Shown here piece by piece: positions 1 through 8,241 of a stretch of DNA of 55,554 nucleotides (its first letter is position 1; each line of letters begins with the position of its first letter). Origin of the DNA: a virus; IMG/VR virus record IMGVR_UViG_3300048587_001023, positions 1 to 55,554 of that record; one strand, written 5' to 3'. The notes below the pieces were generated by a model. That model was not told the DNA's origin. It did no database searches and saw only the letters and a list, made by a program, of their open reading frames with translations. The translations under genes and the position numbers were made by a program.

Positions 1-60
1 AGCGGCTACCAGATCCTCTGGAATCCGGCGGTCGCCGAGATGCTGAAGGAGGCCGCATGA
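1..60 (+). CDS. C-terminal end of an unidentified gene (partial)
   Basis: The first 57 bases are open and end at the TGA at 58-60, giving a 19-residue C-terminus that finishes LKEAA. The stop overlaps the ATG of the next gene at 57, the tight coupling seen throughout this phage module. Too little is present to identify the protein; an early phage gene is expected from the position. Confidence 0.6.
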   Translation, partial: SGYQILWNPAVAEMLKEAA

Positions 61-893
61 GCCTCCCCATCATCTCCGCGCAGCAGCGCATGGCCGAGCG
101 CAAGGGCGTGAAGCTGCTGATGCTCGGCAAATCCGGCATCGGCAAGACCACCCGCCTGCGTGATCTCGATCCGTCGACGACGCTCTTCATCGACATCGAG
201 GCCGGCGATCTCTCGGTAGCCGACTGGCCCGGCGACACCATCCGCCCGGCCTCCTGGCCGGAGTGCCGCGACCTGTTCGTGTACCTCGCGGGACCGGATC
301 GCTCACTGCCGCCGGAGGCCGCGTTCTCGGTCGCGCACTACGAGCACGTCATCGGCCAGTTCGGCGATGTCGCGCAGATCGACCGCTACGCCACCTTCTT
401 CGTCGACTCGATCACGCAGCTGTCGCGGCTGTGCTTTACCTGGTGCAAGTCGCAGCCGGGCGCCATCAGCGATCGCTCCGGGAAACCCGACCTGCGCGCG
501 GCCTACGGACTGCTCGGCCAGGAAATGGTCGGCGCGCTGACCCACCTGCAGCACGCCCGCGGCAAGAACGTGGTGTTCGTCGCGATCCTCGACGAGCGCC
601 TCGACGACTACAACCGCAGGGTCTTCGAGCCGCAGATCGAGGGCAGCAAGACTGGTCTGCAGATGCCGGGGATCGTCGACGAGGTCGTGACCCTGGCGGA
701 GATCAAGGCCGAGGACGGCAGCGCCTACCGCGCCTTCGTCACCCACACGCTGAACCCCTACGGCTTCCCGGCCAAAGACCGCTCCGGTCGCCTCGATCTG
801 CTCGAACCACCGGACCTCGGCGCACTGATCGCCAAGTGCGCGGCGAATGCCGCGTCGACCTCTTCGCCTGCCACCACCATTTCCAAGGAGTAA
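57..893 (+). CDS. Sak4-like phage RecA-fold ATPase
   Basis: This 278-residue protein is a P-loop ATPase of the AAA_24/Sak4 type, thought to act as a phage single-strand annealing or recombination protein. Walker A is GKSGIGKT at residues 24-31. A likely Walker B strand is FFVDSIT at about 114-120, and FIDIEAG at about 44-50 gives another acidic strand. The fold resembles a minimal RecA core. The next gene looks like its single-stranded DNA-binding partner and a Cas4-like nuclease follows, which together form a standard phage recombination set. The start is the ATG at 57 that overlaps the previous stop. Assignment to Sak4 rather than another phage nucleotide-binding family is from motif and context only. 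Confidence 0.75.
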   Translation: MSLPIISAQQRMAERKGVKLLMLGKSGIGKTTRLRDLDPSTTLFIDIEAGDLSVADWPGDTIRPASWPECRDLFVYLAGPDRSLPPEAAFSVAHYEHVIGQFGDVAQIDRYATFFVDSITQLSRLCFTWCKSQPGAISDRSGKPDLRAAYGLLGQEMVGALTHLQHARGKNVVFVAILDERLDDYNRRVFEPQIEGSKTGLQMPGIVDEVVTLAEIKAEDGSAYRAFVTHTLNPYGFPAKDRSGRLDLLEPPDLGALIAKCAANAASTSSPATTISKE

Positions 894-896
894 TCC

Positions 897-1544
897 ATGA
901 CCACGTCCAACGCTTCGAGCTGGAACGACTTCAACGACGCCGACACCCAGAGCGGCTTCGACCTGATCCCCAAGGGCACGCTGGTGCCGGTGCGCATGAC
1001 CATCAAGCCGGGCGGCTTCGATGAGCCGGCGCAGGGCTGGACGGGCGGCTACGCCACGCAGTCCTTCGAGACCGGCGCGGTGTACCTCGCCGCCGAGTTC
1101 GTCGTCACCGGCGGCGACTTCGCCAAGCGCAAGCTGTGGAGCAACATCGGCCTGTACTCGGCCAAGGGCCCGACCTGGGGCCAGATGGGCCGCAGCTTCC
1201 TCCGGGCCGCGCTCAACAGCGCCCGCAACGTCCACCCGCAGGACAACTCGCCGCCGGCGGTCGCCGCGCGCCGCATCGCCGGCTTCCACGAGCTCGACGG
1301 CCTGGAGTTCCTCGCCCGCGTCGACGTCGAGAAGGACGCCAAAGGCGGCGACCGCAATGTGGTGAAGCTCGCGGTGGAACCCGACCACCCCGACTACGCG
1401 CGCCTGATGGGTGTGCCGGCCCGCGCCCACGGCGCACCGTCGGCGCCCACGGCACGCGCCGCCTCAGCACCGGCGCATTCGCCCGCACCGGCATCCGCCA
1501 CGCCGGCACGCGCGCCCACCGGCAAGCCCGCGTGGGCGAGCTAA
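897..1544 (+). CDS. Probable phage ssDNA-binding protein (DUF669-like)
   Basis: This 215-residue protein has a beta-rich N-terminal part (residues about 20-160) containing GTLVPVRMTI, AEFVVTGGDFAKRKLW and a GQMGRSFLRAAL segment. These resemble phage DUF669/SSB-like proteins that accompany Sak4-type recombinases. The last 45 residues are a low-complexity Ala/Pro tail ending in KPAWAS. Such flexible tails are common on ssDNA-binding proteins, but this one lacks the acidic tip of bacterial SSB. A clear AAGGAG ribosome site at 885-890 sits six bases before the ATG. The family call is inferred from position and general shape. Confidence 0.55.
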   Translation: MTTSNASSWNDFNDADTQSGFDLIPKGTLVPVRMTIKPGGFDEPAQGWTGGYATQSFETGAVYLAAEFVVTGGDFAKRKLWSNIGLYSAKGPTWGQMGRSFLRAALNSARNVHPQDNSPPAVAARRIAGFHELDGLEFLARVDVEKDAKGGDRNVVKLAVEPDHPDYARLMGVPARAHGAPSAPTARAASAPAHSPAPASATPARAPTGKPAWAS

Positions 1545-1553
1545 GGAGGGCCC

Positions 1554-2027
1554 TTGAAATGCTGGGTCTGCAAACGACAGGCGCGCGGGTTCGGCCATGC
1601 CGACACCCGCTTCAAGCCGACCGATCCGCGCCACCACCCCTGGGACTGGGTCTTCTGCTCGCGCCGCTGCCAGGACGCCTTTCACGCCCTGTACGGCCGC
1701 TGGAAAACCGCGCGCACCCAGGGAATCCCCATTCCGGAGACCGACATGATCGATGCCACTGAGATCGAGCGCGCGTGCCTGCAGAAGTGCTTGAAAGCCT
1801 TCGGCGCCGCCGCGGACGCGATCGGATTCGATAAGCCACTCGGCGAGTACGCCGAGCCCGAAGCCCTGCAGGTGATCGGCGCCATCGTCACCTGCTTCAC
1901 AAACGCGATGGCGGCTCACCACGAGATGGCGAAGTACCCGCCTGTGCGCGGCATGCCCGAAGTGCGCGACCCACTAACCGACTTCTCCGACCTGGAGGAC
2001 AAGGCGTTCTGGGAGAAGTCGCCATGA
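1554..2027 (+). CDS. DUF6511-like zinc-binding phage protein
   Basis: The 157-residue product begins with CWVC and continues to FCSRRC at about residues 34-39, a CxxC...CxxxC arrangement that probably binds zinc. The rest, including IGFDKPLGEYAEPEAL, matches what I remember of DUF6511 phage proteins, whose role is unknown. Translation apparently starts at a TTG at 1554, because AAGGAGGG at 1543-1550 is placed ideally for it and no ATG fits. The stop overlaps the ATG of the nuclease gene at 2024. A role in DNA recombination or replication is suggested only by its neighbours. Confidence 0.6.
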   Translation: MKCWVCKRQARGFGHADTRFKPTDPRHHPWDWVFCSRRCQDAFHALYGRWKTARTQGIPIPETDMIDATEIERACLQKCLKAFGAAADAIGFDKPLGEYAEPEALQVIGAIVTCFTNAMAAHHEMAKYPPVRGMPEVRDPLTDFSDLEDKAFWEKSP

Positions 2028-2764
2028 CGCTCGACTTCAATGCAACGGCCAGCGTCAGCGGACAGGTCTCGGCGCGCATCGACCGAGGGCTGCAGGCGGC
2101 GCGCGCGAACGAGAAGTCGCGCGACTACCTCGGCGCCTCGCGCTTGGGTGTCGAGTGCGAGCGCGCGCTCCAGTTCGAGTACGCCAAAGCCCCGGTGGAC
2201 TACGGACGCGACGTCGACGGGCGGATGCTGCGCATCTTCCAGCGTGGCCACGTGATGGAAGACTGCATGGTGGCCTGGCTGCGCGATGCCGGCTTCGATC
2301 TGCGCACCCGCCGTGCCAACGGCGAGCAGTTCGGCTTCGCCGACGCCGACGGCCGACTGCGCGGGCACGTCGATGGCGTGATCGTCGGCGGACCGGACGG
2401 CTTCGCTTACCCGGCGCTGTGGGAGAACAAGTGTCTCGGCGCCAAGGCGTGGCGCGAGGTTGAGTCCAAGGGACTCGCCATCGCCAAGCCGGTCTATGCG
2501 GCGCAGGTGGCGCTGTACCAAGCGCATCTCGAACTGCACGAACACCCGGCGATCTTCACCGCGATCAACGCTGACTCGATGGAGATCTACGTTGAGCGCG
2601 TGCCGTTCAACGCGGCGCTGGCGCAGCAGATGACGGATCGCGCCGTGCGGGTGATCACTGCCACCGAGGCCGGCGAATTGCTTCCCCGCCGCTTCTTTGA
2701 CGCCACCCACTTCGAGTGCCGGATGTGCGCCTGGCAGGACCGCTGCTGGAGGGCCGCCGCATGA
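2024..2764 (+). CDS. Cas4-like PD-(D/E)XK exonuclease
   Basis: This 246-residue protein has the marks of a Cas4/AddB-type nuclease. The nuclease core is GHVDGVI (catalytic Asp), WENKCL (the E-x-K pair) and a downstream AQVALYQ with the conserved Gln. A cysteine near the N-terminus (VECERAL) and the cluster ECRMCAWQDRCW at the C-terminus could hold an iron-sulfur cluster. Together with the Sak4-like ATPase and the SSB-like protein it would resect DNA ends for phage recombination. It starts at an ATG overlapping the previous stop and ends in the same way with the next gene. Confidence 0.75.
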   Translation: MTLDFNATASVSGQVSARIDRGLQAARANEKSRDYLGASRLGVECERALQFEYAKAPVDYGRDVDGRMLRIFQRGHVMEDCMVAWLRDAGFDLRTRRANGEQFGFADADGRLRGHVDGVIVGGPDGFAYPALWENKCLGAKAWREVESKGLAIAKPVYAAQVALYQAHLELHEHPAIFTAINADSMEIYVERVPFNAALAQQMTDRAVRVITATEAGELLPRRFFDATHFECRMCAWQDRCWRAAA

Positions 2765-2991
2765 CGACGCCCTCGGTCGATCTCGTGCTCGGCGAGAAAC
2801 TCGTCGACGCGCGCAGCGCTGCCATGAGTCTCAACCTGCCATTGCACTGGCTGGCACAGAAGCAGCAGCGCAAGTATCGCGGCATTCCGCACTACCGCGT
2901 CGGCAAGCTGGTGCGTTTCAAGCTCGGCGAACTGTTGGCCTGGATGCAGGCCCAGCAGCCGGACGCCTCCGAGGAGGCTGCCCATGCTTGA
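2761..2991 (+). CDS. Small helix-turn-helix DNA-binding protein
   Basis: The 76-residue product contains a MerR/excisionase-like HTH: a short helix around MSLNLPLHWLAQ followed by IPHYRVGKLVRFKLGELLAWM, the wing and helix typical of AlpA/Xis-type proteins. It starts at the ATG at 2761 that overlaps the nuclease stop, and its end overlaps the primase start by eight bases. A role in loading or regulating the replication module is plausible but not shown. The ending PDASEEAAHA is acidic and probably disordered. Confidence 0.6.
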   Translation: MTTPSVDLVLGEKLVDARSAAMSLNLPLHWLAQKQQRKYRGIPHYRVGKLVRFKLGELLAWMQAQQPDASEEAAHA

Positions 2992-5263
2992 TTTCAACGA
3001 AGCCGACGCAGCTCCGCTCCCGGACCGCAGCGCGCAGCGTGATGCCGTGCGCGCGGCGCTGATCGCGCGGATCGACAGCGTGCTGTCGGTGCTGTTCCCG
3101 GCCGGCAAGAAGCGCAAAGGTCTGTTCCTGATCGGCGACGTGCTCGGCAGCCCCGGCGACAGCCTCGAGGTCGTGCTCGTCGGCGACAAGATCGGGCTGT
3201 GGACTGACCGCGCGACCGGCGATGGTGGCGATCTCTTCGATCTGATCGCTGCGGCGCGCGGCATCGATCCGTTGACTGACTTCCCGTGCCTGCTCGACGC
3301 GGCGTCAGACCTCGCAGGCCGAGTGCCGGCGATGCAGACCAAGCCGTCGCGCAAGGAAGCGCCGGTGGATGATCTCGGCCCGGCGACGGCGAAGTGGGAC
3401 TACCTCGACGCCGCCGGCAAGCTGATCGCGGTCGTCTACCGCTACGACCCGCCCGGGCGGAAGAAGGAGTTCCGCCCCTGGGATGCGCGTCGCCGCAAGA
3501 CGGCGCCGCCCGATCCGCGGCCGCTCTACCACCAGCCGGGAATCGTCGCTGCCGCGCAGGTGGTCCTGGTGGAAGGCGAGAAGTGTGCGCAGGCCTTGAT
3601 CGATGCGGGCATCTGCGCAACGACGGCCATGCACGGCGCCAACGCGCCGGTCGACAAGACTGATTGGTTGCCGCTGGCCGGCAAGGCCGTGCTTATCTGG
3701 CCGGATCGCGACAAGCCCGGCTGGGAGTACGCCACGCTTGCGGCGCAGGCAATCCTGTCGGCCGGCGCCAAAACCTGTCACATCCTGTACCCGCCCGAGG
3801 AAGCCGCGGACGGCTGGGACGCCGCGGACGCGGTGGCGGAAGGCTTCGATGTCGCCACTTTCCTCACCCACGGCCCGCGTCTGCAGATGCATGACCTGGC
3901 TGACGATGTCGATCCGGTAGCCAGCAGCGACGAATCCGTCTGGGGCACTGAAGACGCGCTGGCGCTGGCCTTCACCCGCCGCTACCACCGCGACTGGCGT
4001 TACGTGGCTGCGTGGGGACGTTGGCTGGTGTGGGACGGACAACGCTGGCGTACTGAAGACACGCTGGCCGCCACCGACCTGATCCGTAGCGTCTGCCGCC
4101 AGACGGCGGTACGTGCCGACAACCCCAAGGTCGCCGCCAAGCTGGCGAGCGCCAGCACCGTCAGCGGCGTGGAACGGCTGGCGCGCGCCGATCGCAGGCA
4201 CGCGGCCACCACGGACGAATGGGACGCCGATCCGTGGCTGCTCAACACGCCCGGTGGCGTGGTTGATCTCAGGACCGGTCGCAAGCGCGCGAACGACCGC
4301 GCCGACCGGATGACGAAGATCACCACCGCCACGCCGGGCGGCGACTGTCCGCAATGGATGGCATTCCTCTCGGACATCGCGGGTGGCGATGTTGACCTGC
4401 AGACCTACCTGCAGCGGATGGCCGGCTATTGCCTGACCGGCGTGACCAGCGCCCACGCGCTGTTCTTCCTCTACGGCACGGGTGCGAACGGCAAGAGCGT
4501 GTTCGCCAACGTCATCAGCACCATCCTCGGCGACTACGCCGCCACGGCGTCGATGGACACCTTCGTCGAAACCCGTGGCGACCGCCATCCGACCGACCTG
4601 GCGGGCCTGCGCGGCGCGCGCTTCGTGACGGCCATTGAGACCGAACAGGGACGGCGCTTGAACGAGTCCAAGGTCAAGGCCATCACCGGCGGCGACAAGA
4701 TCTCCGCGCGCTTCATGCGCCAGGACTTCTTCGAGTACACGCCGCAGTTCAAACCGGTGATCGTCGGCAACCACAAGCCTGCCATCCGCAACATCGACGA
4801 GGCGATGAAGCGGCGGATGCACATGATCCCCTTCACGGTGACGATTCCGCCCGAGCGGCGCGATGGCCGCCTGACCGAGAAGCTGCTGGCCGAGCGCGAT
4901 GGGATTCTGGCGTGGGCGGTGGCCGGCTGCCTTGCGTGGCAGCGCGAAGGGTTGAAGCCGCCCGCCTGCGTGGTGTCGGCGACCGAAGAGTATTTCGAAG
5001 CCGAGGATGCGCTGGGCCGCTGGCTCGATGAGCGCTGCGTGCGCGCGCCGAACGCCAAGTCACTGACCGCGGAACTGTTCACCGACTGGAAGCAATGGGC
5101 CGAAGCCGCCGGTGAGTTTGTCGGCGCTCAACGCCGATTCTCCGACCTGCTGATCACGCGCGGCGTCGAGAAGTGGCGCAACGGCGCAGGCGTGCGGGGA
5201 TTTCAGGGCATTGGCCTCAAGCACACGCCTACGCCCGCTTACACCCCTTACGCCGACGACTGA
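2984..5263 (+). CDS. Phage primase-helicase (TOPRIM plus SF3/D5 helicase)
   Basis: This 759-residue replication protein joins a primase to a helicase. The TOPRIM segment has VVLVEGEK at about residues 193-200 and LIWPDRDKPG at about 236-246, giving the Glu and DxD metal ligands. The helicase part is of the D5/poxvirus superfamily 3 type, with Walker A GTGANGKS at about 498-505 and the typical FKPVIVGNHKPAIRNIDEAMKRR sensor region. It should prime and unwind phage DNA. A nested inverted repeat lies directly after its stop codon and could be an origin. The N-terminal 100 residues lack an obvious CHC2 zinc finger. Confidence 0.85.
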   Translation: MLDFNEADAAPLPDRSAQRDAVRAALIARIDSVLSVLFPAGKKRKGLFLIGDVLGSPGDSLEVVLVGDKIGLWTDRATGDGGDLFDLIAAARGIDPLTDFPCLLDAASDLAGRVPAMQTKPSRKEAPVDDLGPATAKWDYLDAAGKLIAVVYRYDPPGRKKEFRPWDARRRKTAPPDPRPLYHQPGIVAAAQVVLVEGEKCAQALIDAGICATTAMHGANAPVDKTDWLPLAGKAVLIWPDRDKPGWEYATLAAQAILSAGAKTCHILYPPEEAADGWDAADAVAEGFDVATFLTHGPRLQMHDLADDVDPVASSDESVWGTEDALALAFTRRYHRDWRYVAAWGRWLVWDGQRWRTEDTLAATDLIRSVCRQTAVRADNPKVAAKLASASTVSGVERLARADRRHAATTDEWDADPWLLNTPGGVVDLRTGRKRANDRADRMTKITTATPGGDCPQWMAFLSDIAGGDVDLQTYLQRMAGYCLTGVTSAHALFFLYGTGANGKSVFANVISTILGDYAATASMDTFVETRGDRHPTDLAGLRGARFVTAIETEQGRRLNESKVKAITGGDKISARFMRQDFFEYTPQFKPVIVGNHKPAIRNIDEAMKRRMHMIPFTVTIPPERRDGRLTEKLLAERDGILAWAVAGCLAWQREGLKPPACVVSATEEYFEAEDALGRWLDERCVRAPNAKSLTAELFTDWKQWAEAAGEFVGAQRRFSDLLITRGVEKWRNGAGVRGFQGIGLKHTPTPAYTPYADD

Positions 5264-5282
5264 TCGCAATGAAAACCACGTC

Positions 5283-5379
5283 GCCTGACGCAGCGGACGC
5301 AGTTGCACGTAACTCTCTATACGCGTGTACGCGCGCGCCTCATGGAAAGTTACGTCAAGCCGTGTCGACTGCGTCAGGC
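5283..5379. other. Nested inverted repeat, candidate replication origin
   Basis: An outer pair of perfect 11-bp arms (GCCTGACGCAG at 5283-5293 and its complement at 5369-5379) encloses an inner pair of 8-bp arms (ACGTAACT at 5307-5314 and AGTTACGT at 5348-5355). The centre is an alternating purine-pyrimidine run rich in ACGCG. The element fills the gap between the primase-helicase and the resolvase genes, where nothing is coded. A position next to the replication gene fits an origin, but a regulatory RNA structure is also possible. Confidence 0.5.
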
Positions 5380-5403
5380 CAGCCAAGACCAAGGACTGAC
5401 ACC

Positions 5404-5868
5404 ATGACTACGAAGATCCTCGCCCTCGATCTGGGCACCACCACCGGCTGGGCGCTGCGCGGCAGCGACGGCGTCATCACCAGCGGCAGCGCGAACTTCC
5501 GACCGCAACGCTTCGAAGGCGGCGGCATGCGCTTCCTGCGCTTCAAGCGCTGGCTCGCGGAACTCAAGGACATGACCGGCGGCGTTGATGCGCTGCACTT
5601 CGAGGAAGTGCGCCGGCATGTCTCGACCGACGCGGCGCACGCCTACGGTGGCTTCCTTGCCACGCTCACTGCCTGGTGCGAGAACCACCAGATCCCCTAC
5701 CAAGGCGTGCCGGTCGGCACGATCAAGAAGCACGCCACCGGCAAGGGCAACGCCAGCAAAGAGCAGGTGATCGCGGTGATGACCGCCCGCGGACACGCAC
5801 CGGTCGACGACAACGAAGCCGATGCGCTGGCCCTGTTGCACTGGGCCATCGCCGGACAGGAGGGCTGA
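5404..5868 (+). CDS. RuvC-fold Holliday junction resolvase
   Basis: The 154-residue protein has the RuvC/RNase H-like fold: ILALDLGTTTGWAL at residues 5-18 with the first catalytic Asp, HFEEV with the Glu at about 67, and a C-terminal DDNEADALALL with the last acidic residues. It is close in length to bacterial RuvC. In phages of this type it resolves branched replication intermediates before packaging. The ATG at 5404 is chosen because the sequence upstream is a structured non-coding repeat and the conserved fold begins right after it. Confidence 0.8.
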   Translation: MTTKILALDLGTTTGWALRGSDGVITSGSANFRPQRFEGGGMRFLRFKRWLAELKDMTGGVDALHFEEVRRHVSTDAAHAYGGFLATLTAWCENHQIPYQGVPVGTIKKHATGKGNASKEQVIAVMTARGHAPVDDNEADALALLHWAIAGQEG

Positions 5869-5869
5869 G

Positions 5870-6082
5870 ATGAAGATCCCGACCCCGAGCTATCGCTGCG
5901 CTTTGGCCCGCCTGCAACCGGAGACCCGACCCGATCCCGAGCAGATCAAGCGCGACGGCTGGCGCACCCAGCACATCCTGGTCGTCTCGCCCGACGACTC
6001 GCGCTTGGACTGGATCGAACGTGAACTGCTGCGGCAGATCGGCGAGCGCCTGTACGGCGCCAAGGAGCGTCGCCATGGCTGA
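5870..6082 (+). CDS. Small phage protein of unknown function
   Basis: This 70-residue protein starts at an ATG one base after the resolvase stop and overlaps the next gene by eight bases. It is charged and has the core WRTQHILVVSPDDSRLDWIERELLRQIGERLYG, which predicts a short strand and an amphipathic helix. No family is recognised. Its location in the replication module suggests an accessory role. Confidence 0.6.
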   Translation: MKIPTPSYRCALARLQPETRPDPEQIKRDGWRTQHILVVSPDDSRLDWIERELLRQIGERLYGAKERRHG

Positions 6083-6458
6083 CTGGACGATCCAACGCGT
6101 CGCCGATCGCTTCGACGAAGCGGCGCGCGTGGCACAGCGCCTGCCGCCCGTGCGGGTGCAGGGCTACTTCAACAACTGGCCGGCCATCCGTCGCATGCCG
6201 TGGGAGAACCTCGGTGCGGAACCGCCCAGGCTCCGCCTGCCGCCGTCACCCGCGGCGATCGACCGCATGATCGAAACCATGGGTTGGGTGCAGTGGCTCG
6301 ACGAGGAGCGCCGGCACCTGGTGTGGATGCGCGCACAGCACTATGGCTGGCGCGACATCACCCACCGTTTCGGCTGTGACCGCAGCACCGCGTGGCGGCG
6401 CTGGCAGGCGTCGCTCGGCTACGTGGCGGCACGACTGAACGTGGATGCTGCTCGGTAG
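6075..6458 (+). CDS. DUF6362 family HTH protein
   Basis: The 127-residue product matches my memory of DUF6362 phage proteins: the VQGYFNNWPAI and PPSPAAIDRMIETMGWVQWL segments, then a C-terminal HTH (RHLVWMRAQHYGWRDITHRFGCDRSTAWRRWQASL, about residues 80-113) resembling sigma factor region 4. It is the last gene before a non-coding block with a terminator, a position where phages keep late-gene activators. A role in switching on the following genes is therefore a reasonable guess. The start is the ATG at 6075 overlapping the previous gene. Confidence 0.65.
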   Translation: MADWTIQRVADRFDEAARVAQRLPPVRVQGYFNNWPAIRRMPWENLGAEPPRLRLPPSPAAIDRMIETMGWVQWLDEERRHLVWMRAQHYGWRDITHRFGCDRSTAWRRWQASLGYVAARLNVDAAR

Positions 6459-6678
6459 GGTTTTGGCGTGTTTTGGCGCGTAGGGTGCTGAGATTGCGGT
6501 GGCAGTGGGGCATGCGCGGCGATGAGGCCACGCAACAAATTCGACGATCCGGCGTAGGATTTCATCCATGCTCGGTGGCTCTGGCGATACAGAGCTCGCC
6601 ACCGGGAAATCGATGGGTCCTCCCTGCGGAAGATCCCATGCGGGGGGCGCGAGCGCGCAACCCTTCTAGCGTCTGATC

Positions 6679-6694
6679 GCAAACCAAGGTTTGC
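6679..6694. promoter_or_regulatory. Palindromic operator candidate with GTTTGC repeats
   Basis: GCAAACC and GGTTTGC form a perfect 7-bp inverted repeat separated by AA. Two further direct copies of GGTTTGC follow within 18 bases (up to about 6710). Clustered short repeats beside a palindrome are typical of a protein-binding site. It sits just before the terminator at 6732, so it could be an antitermination or repressor site. Confidence 0.45.
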
Positions 6695-6731
6695 AGGGTT
6701 TGCGGTTTGCACCCCGCCACACACCAGCACA

Positions 6732-6765
6732 GGCCCGCCCACGTCCCCACGTCGGCGGGCCTTTT
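6732..6765 (+). terminator. Rho-independent terminator
   Basis: GGCCCGCC at 6732-6739 pairs with GGCGGGCC at 6754-6761. Inside, ACGT at 6741-6744 pairs with ACGT at 6749-6752 across a CCCC loop with one C-C mismatch. TTTT follows at 6762-6765. It would stop transcription from the early module before the methyltransferase genes. Confidence 0.8.
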
Positions 6766-6852
6766 CGTTTCGGGGCGACAGCGCCGACGCGGCCCGGACG
6801 GGCCTCACTCCACCCGTCTGGGCCGCACCTATCCGAGGATCCGCTTCTGAAC

Positions 6853-8241
6853 ATGCTCAACGTCGAGTACCGCAAGGTCGCGGCGCTGATTCCCTATGCG
6901 CGCAACCCGCGCACGCATAGCGAGACGCAGGTGGCCAAGATCGCCGCCAGCATCGTCGAGTACGGCTGGACCAACCCGGTTCTGGTCGACGGCGACAACG
7001 GCGTCATCGCCGGCCACGGCCGACTGGCTGCCGCGCGCAAGCTCGGCTTGGACGAGGTGCCGGTGATTGAACTGGTTCACCTGTCGCCGACGCAGAAGCG
7101 CGCCTATGTGATCTCCGACAATCGGCTGGCGCTCGATGCCGGCTGGGACGAGGAACTGCTCGCGCTGGAGTTGGCCGAGTTGTCTGAAGCCGGCTACGAC
7201 CTGGATCTGACCGGCTTCGATGAGGCTGAGATCGAGGGCTTGCTGACGGACGATGGTGCCGATGCACCGACGGAAGCCGACGAGGCCGACAGCGAGGAAA
7301 TTCCAGAACCGCCGGTAACGCCGGTGTCCCGCCATGGCGATATCTGGGCGTTGGGTGAGCACCGGATCATCTGTGGCGACGCCGCCGATCCGTCGGTGAT
7401 CGCCGCGCTGATGCAGGGTGCGACCGCGCGCCTGTGCATCACCTCACCGCCCTACGGCAACCAGCGCGACTACACCTCCGGCGGCATTGCCGATTGGGAT
7501 GGCCTGATGCGCGGGGTGTTTGCCCAACTGCCGATAGCCGACGACGGCCAGGTCCTGGTCAACCTCGGCCTGATCCACCGCGACAACGAAGTCGTCCCGT
7601 ACTGGAACGCCTGGCTCGAGTGGATGCGCGCGCAGGGCTGGCGCCGGTTCGGCTGGTATGTCTGGGACCAAGGACCGGGCATGCCCGGCGATTGGCAGGG
7701 ACGACTGGCGCCGAGCTTCGAGTTCGTCTTCCACTTTAATCGCCAGAGCCGCAAACCCCACAAGATCGTGCCCTGCAAGCACGCAGGCCTGGAGTCGCAT
7801 CTGCGTGCCGATGGCAGTTCCACTGCGATGCGCGGCAAGGATGGCGAGGTCGGCGGCTGGACCCACCACGGCCAGCCGACGCAGGACACCCGCATTCCCG
7901 ATTCGGTGATCCGGGTGATGCGCCACAAAGGCAAGATCGGTCAGGGCATCGACCATCCCGCAGTATTCCCGGTCGCGCTGCCAGAGTTCGTCATCGAGGC
8001 CTACTCGGACGCAGGCGATCTCGTATTCGAACCCTTCGGCGGCAGCGGCACGACGATGCTGGCCGCGCAGCGTACGGGCCGGGTTTGCCGGTCGGTGGAG
8101 ATTGCGCCGGAGTACGTGGATGTCGCCATCCGGCGCTTCCAGCAGAACTACCCCACTGTCGCGGTCACGCTGCTGGCCAGCGGCAAGACGTTCGAAGCCG
8201 TCGCAGACGAACGGTTGCAGCCTGCGGAGGCCGCGCCATGA
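6853..8241 (+). CDS. ParB-domain/DNA methyltransferase fusion, TSPPY type
   Basis: This 462-residue protein has a ParB-like N-terminal domain (about residues 5-110, with GVIAGHGRLAAARKLGL and SDNRLALDAGWD) and a beta-class DNA methyltransferase domain. Motif IV is TSPPY at 197-201, a form common in N4-cytosine enzymes, and motif I is FGGSGTT at 395-401. It would methylate phage DNA, probably to evade host restriction. The ATG at 6853 is chosen because the ParB fold begins right there; an in-frame extension upstream would run through the terminator. It overlaps the second methyltransferase gene by four bases. Confidence 0.85.
   Translation: MLNVEYRKVAALIPYARNPRTHSETQVAKIAASIVEYGWTNPVLVDGDNGVIAGHGRLAAARKLGLDEVPVIELVHLSPTQKRAYVISDNRLALDAGWDEELLALELAELSEAGYDLDLTGFDEAEIEGLLTDDGADAPTEADEADSEEIPEPPVTPVSRHGDIWALGEHRIICGDAADPSVIAALMQGATARLCITSPPYGNQRDYTSGGIADWDGLMRGVFAQLPIADDGQVLVNLGLIHRDNEVVPYWNAWLEWMRAQGWRRFGWYVWDQGPGMPGDWQGRLAPSFEFVFHFNRQSRKPHKIVPCKHAGLESHLRADGSSTAMRGKDGEVGGWTHHGQPTQDTRIPDSVIRVMRHKGKIGQGIDHPAVFPVALPEFVIEAYSDAGDLVFEPFGGSGTTMLAAQRTGRVCRSVEIAPEYVDVAIRRFQQNYPTVAVTLLASGKTFEAVADERLQPAEAAP

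Larger units (their letters stand above)
6459..6852 (+). other. Non-coding control block between early and late genes
   Basis: No convincing gene lies in these 394 bases. The left part repeats GTTTTGGCG twice near 6464-6480 and holds a bulged hairpin (GGTGGCTCTG at 6574-6583 pairing with CAGA and GCCACC up to 6603). The middle holds the GTTTGC palindrome and the right part a strong terminator. The arrangement suggests a leader where transcription into the methyltransferase and structural genes is controlled, but no promoter boxes could be placed with confidence. Confidence 0.6.

Noticed and set aside
6691-6852. N-terminal extension of the first methyltransferase
   Set aside because: It would translate through a terminator and the conserved ParB-like domain starts at 6853.
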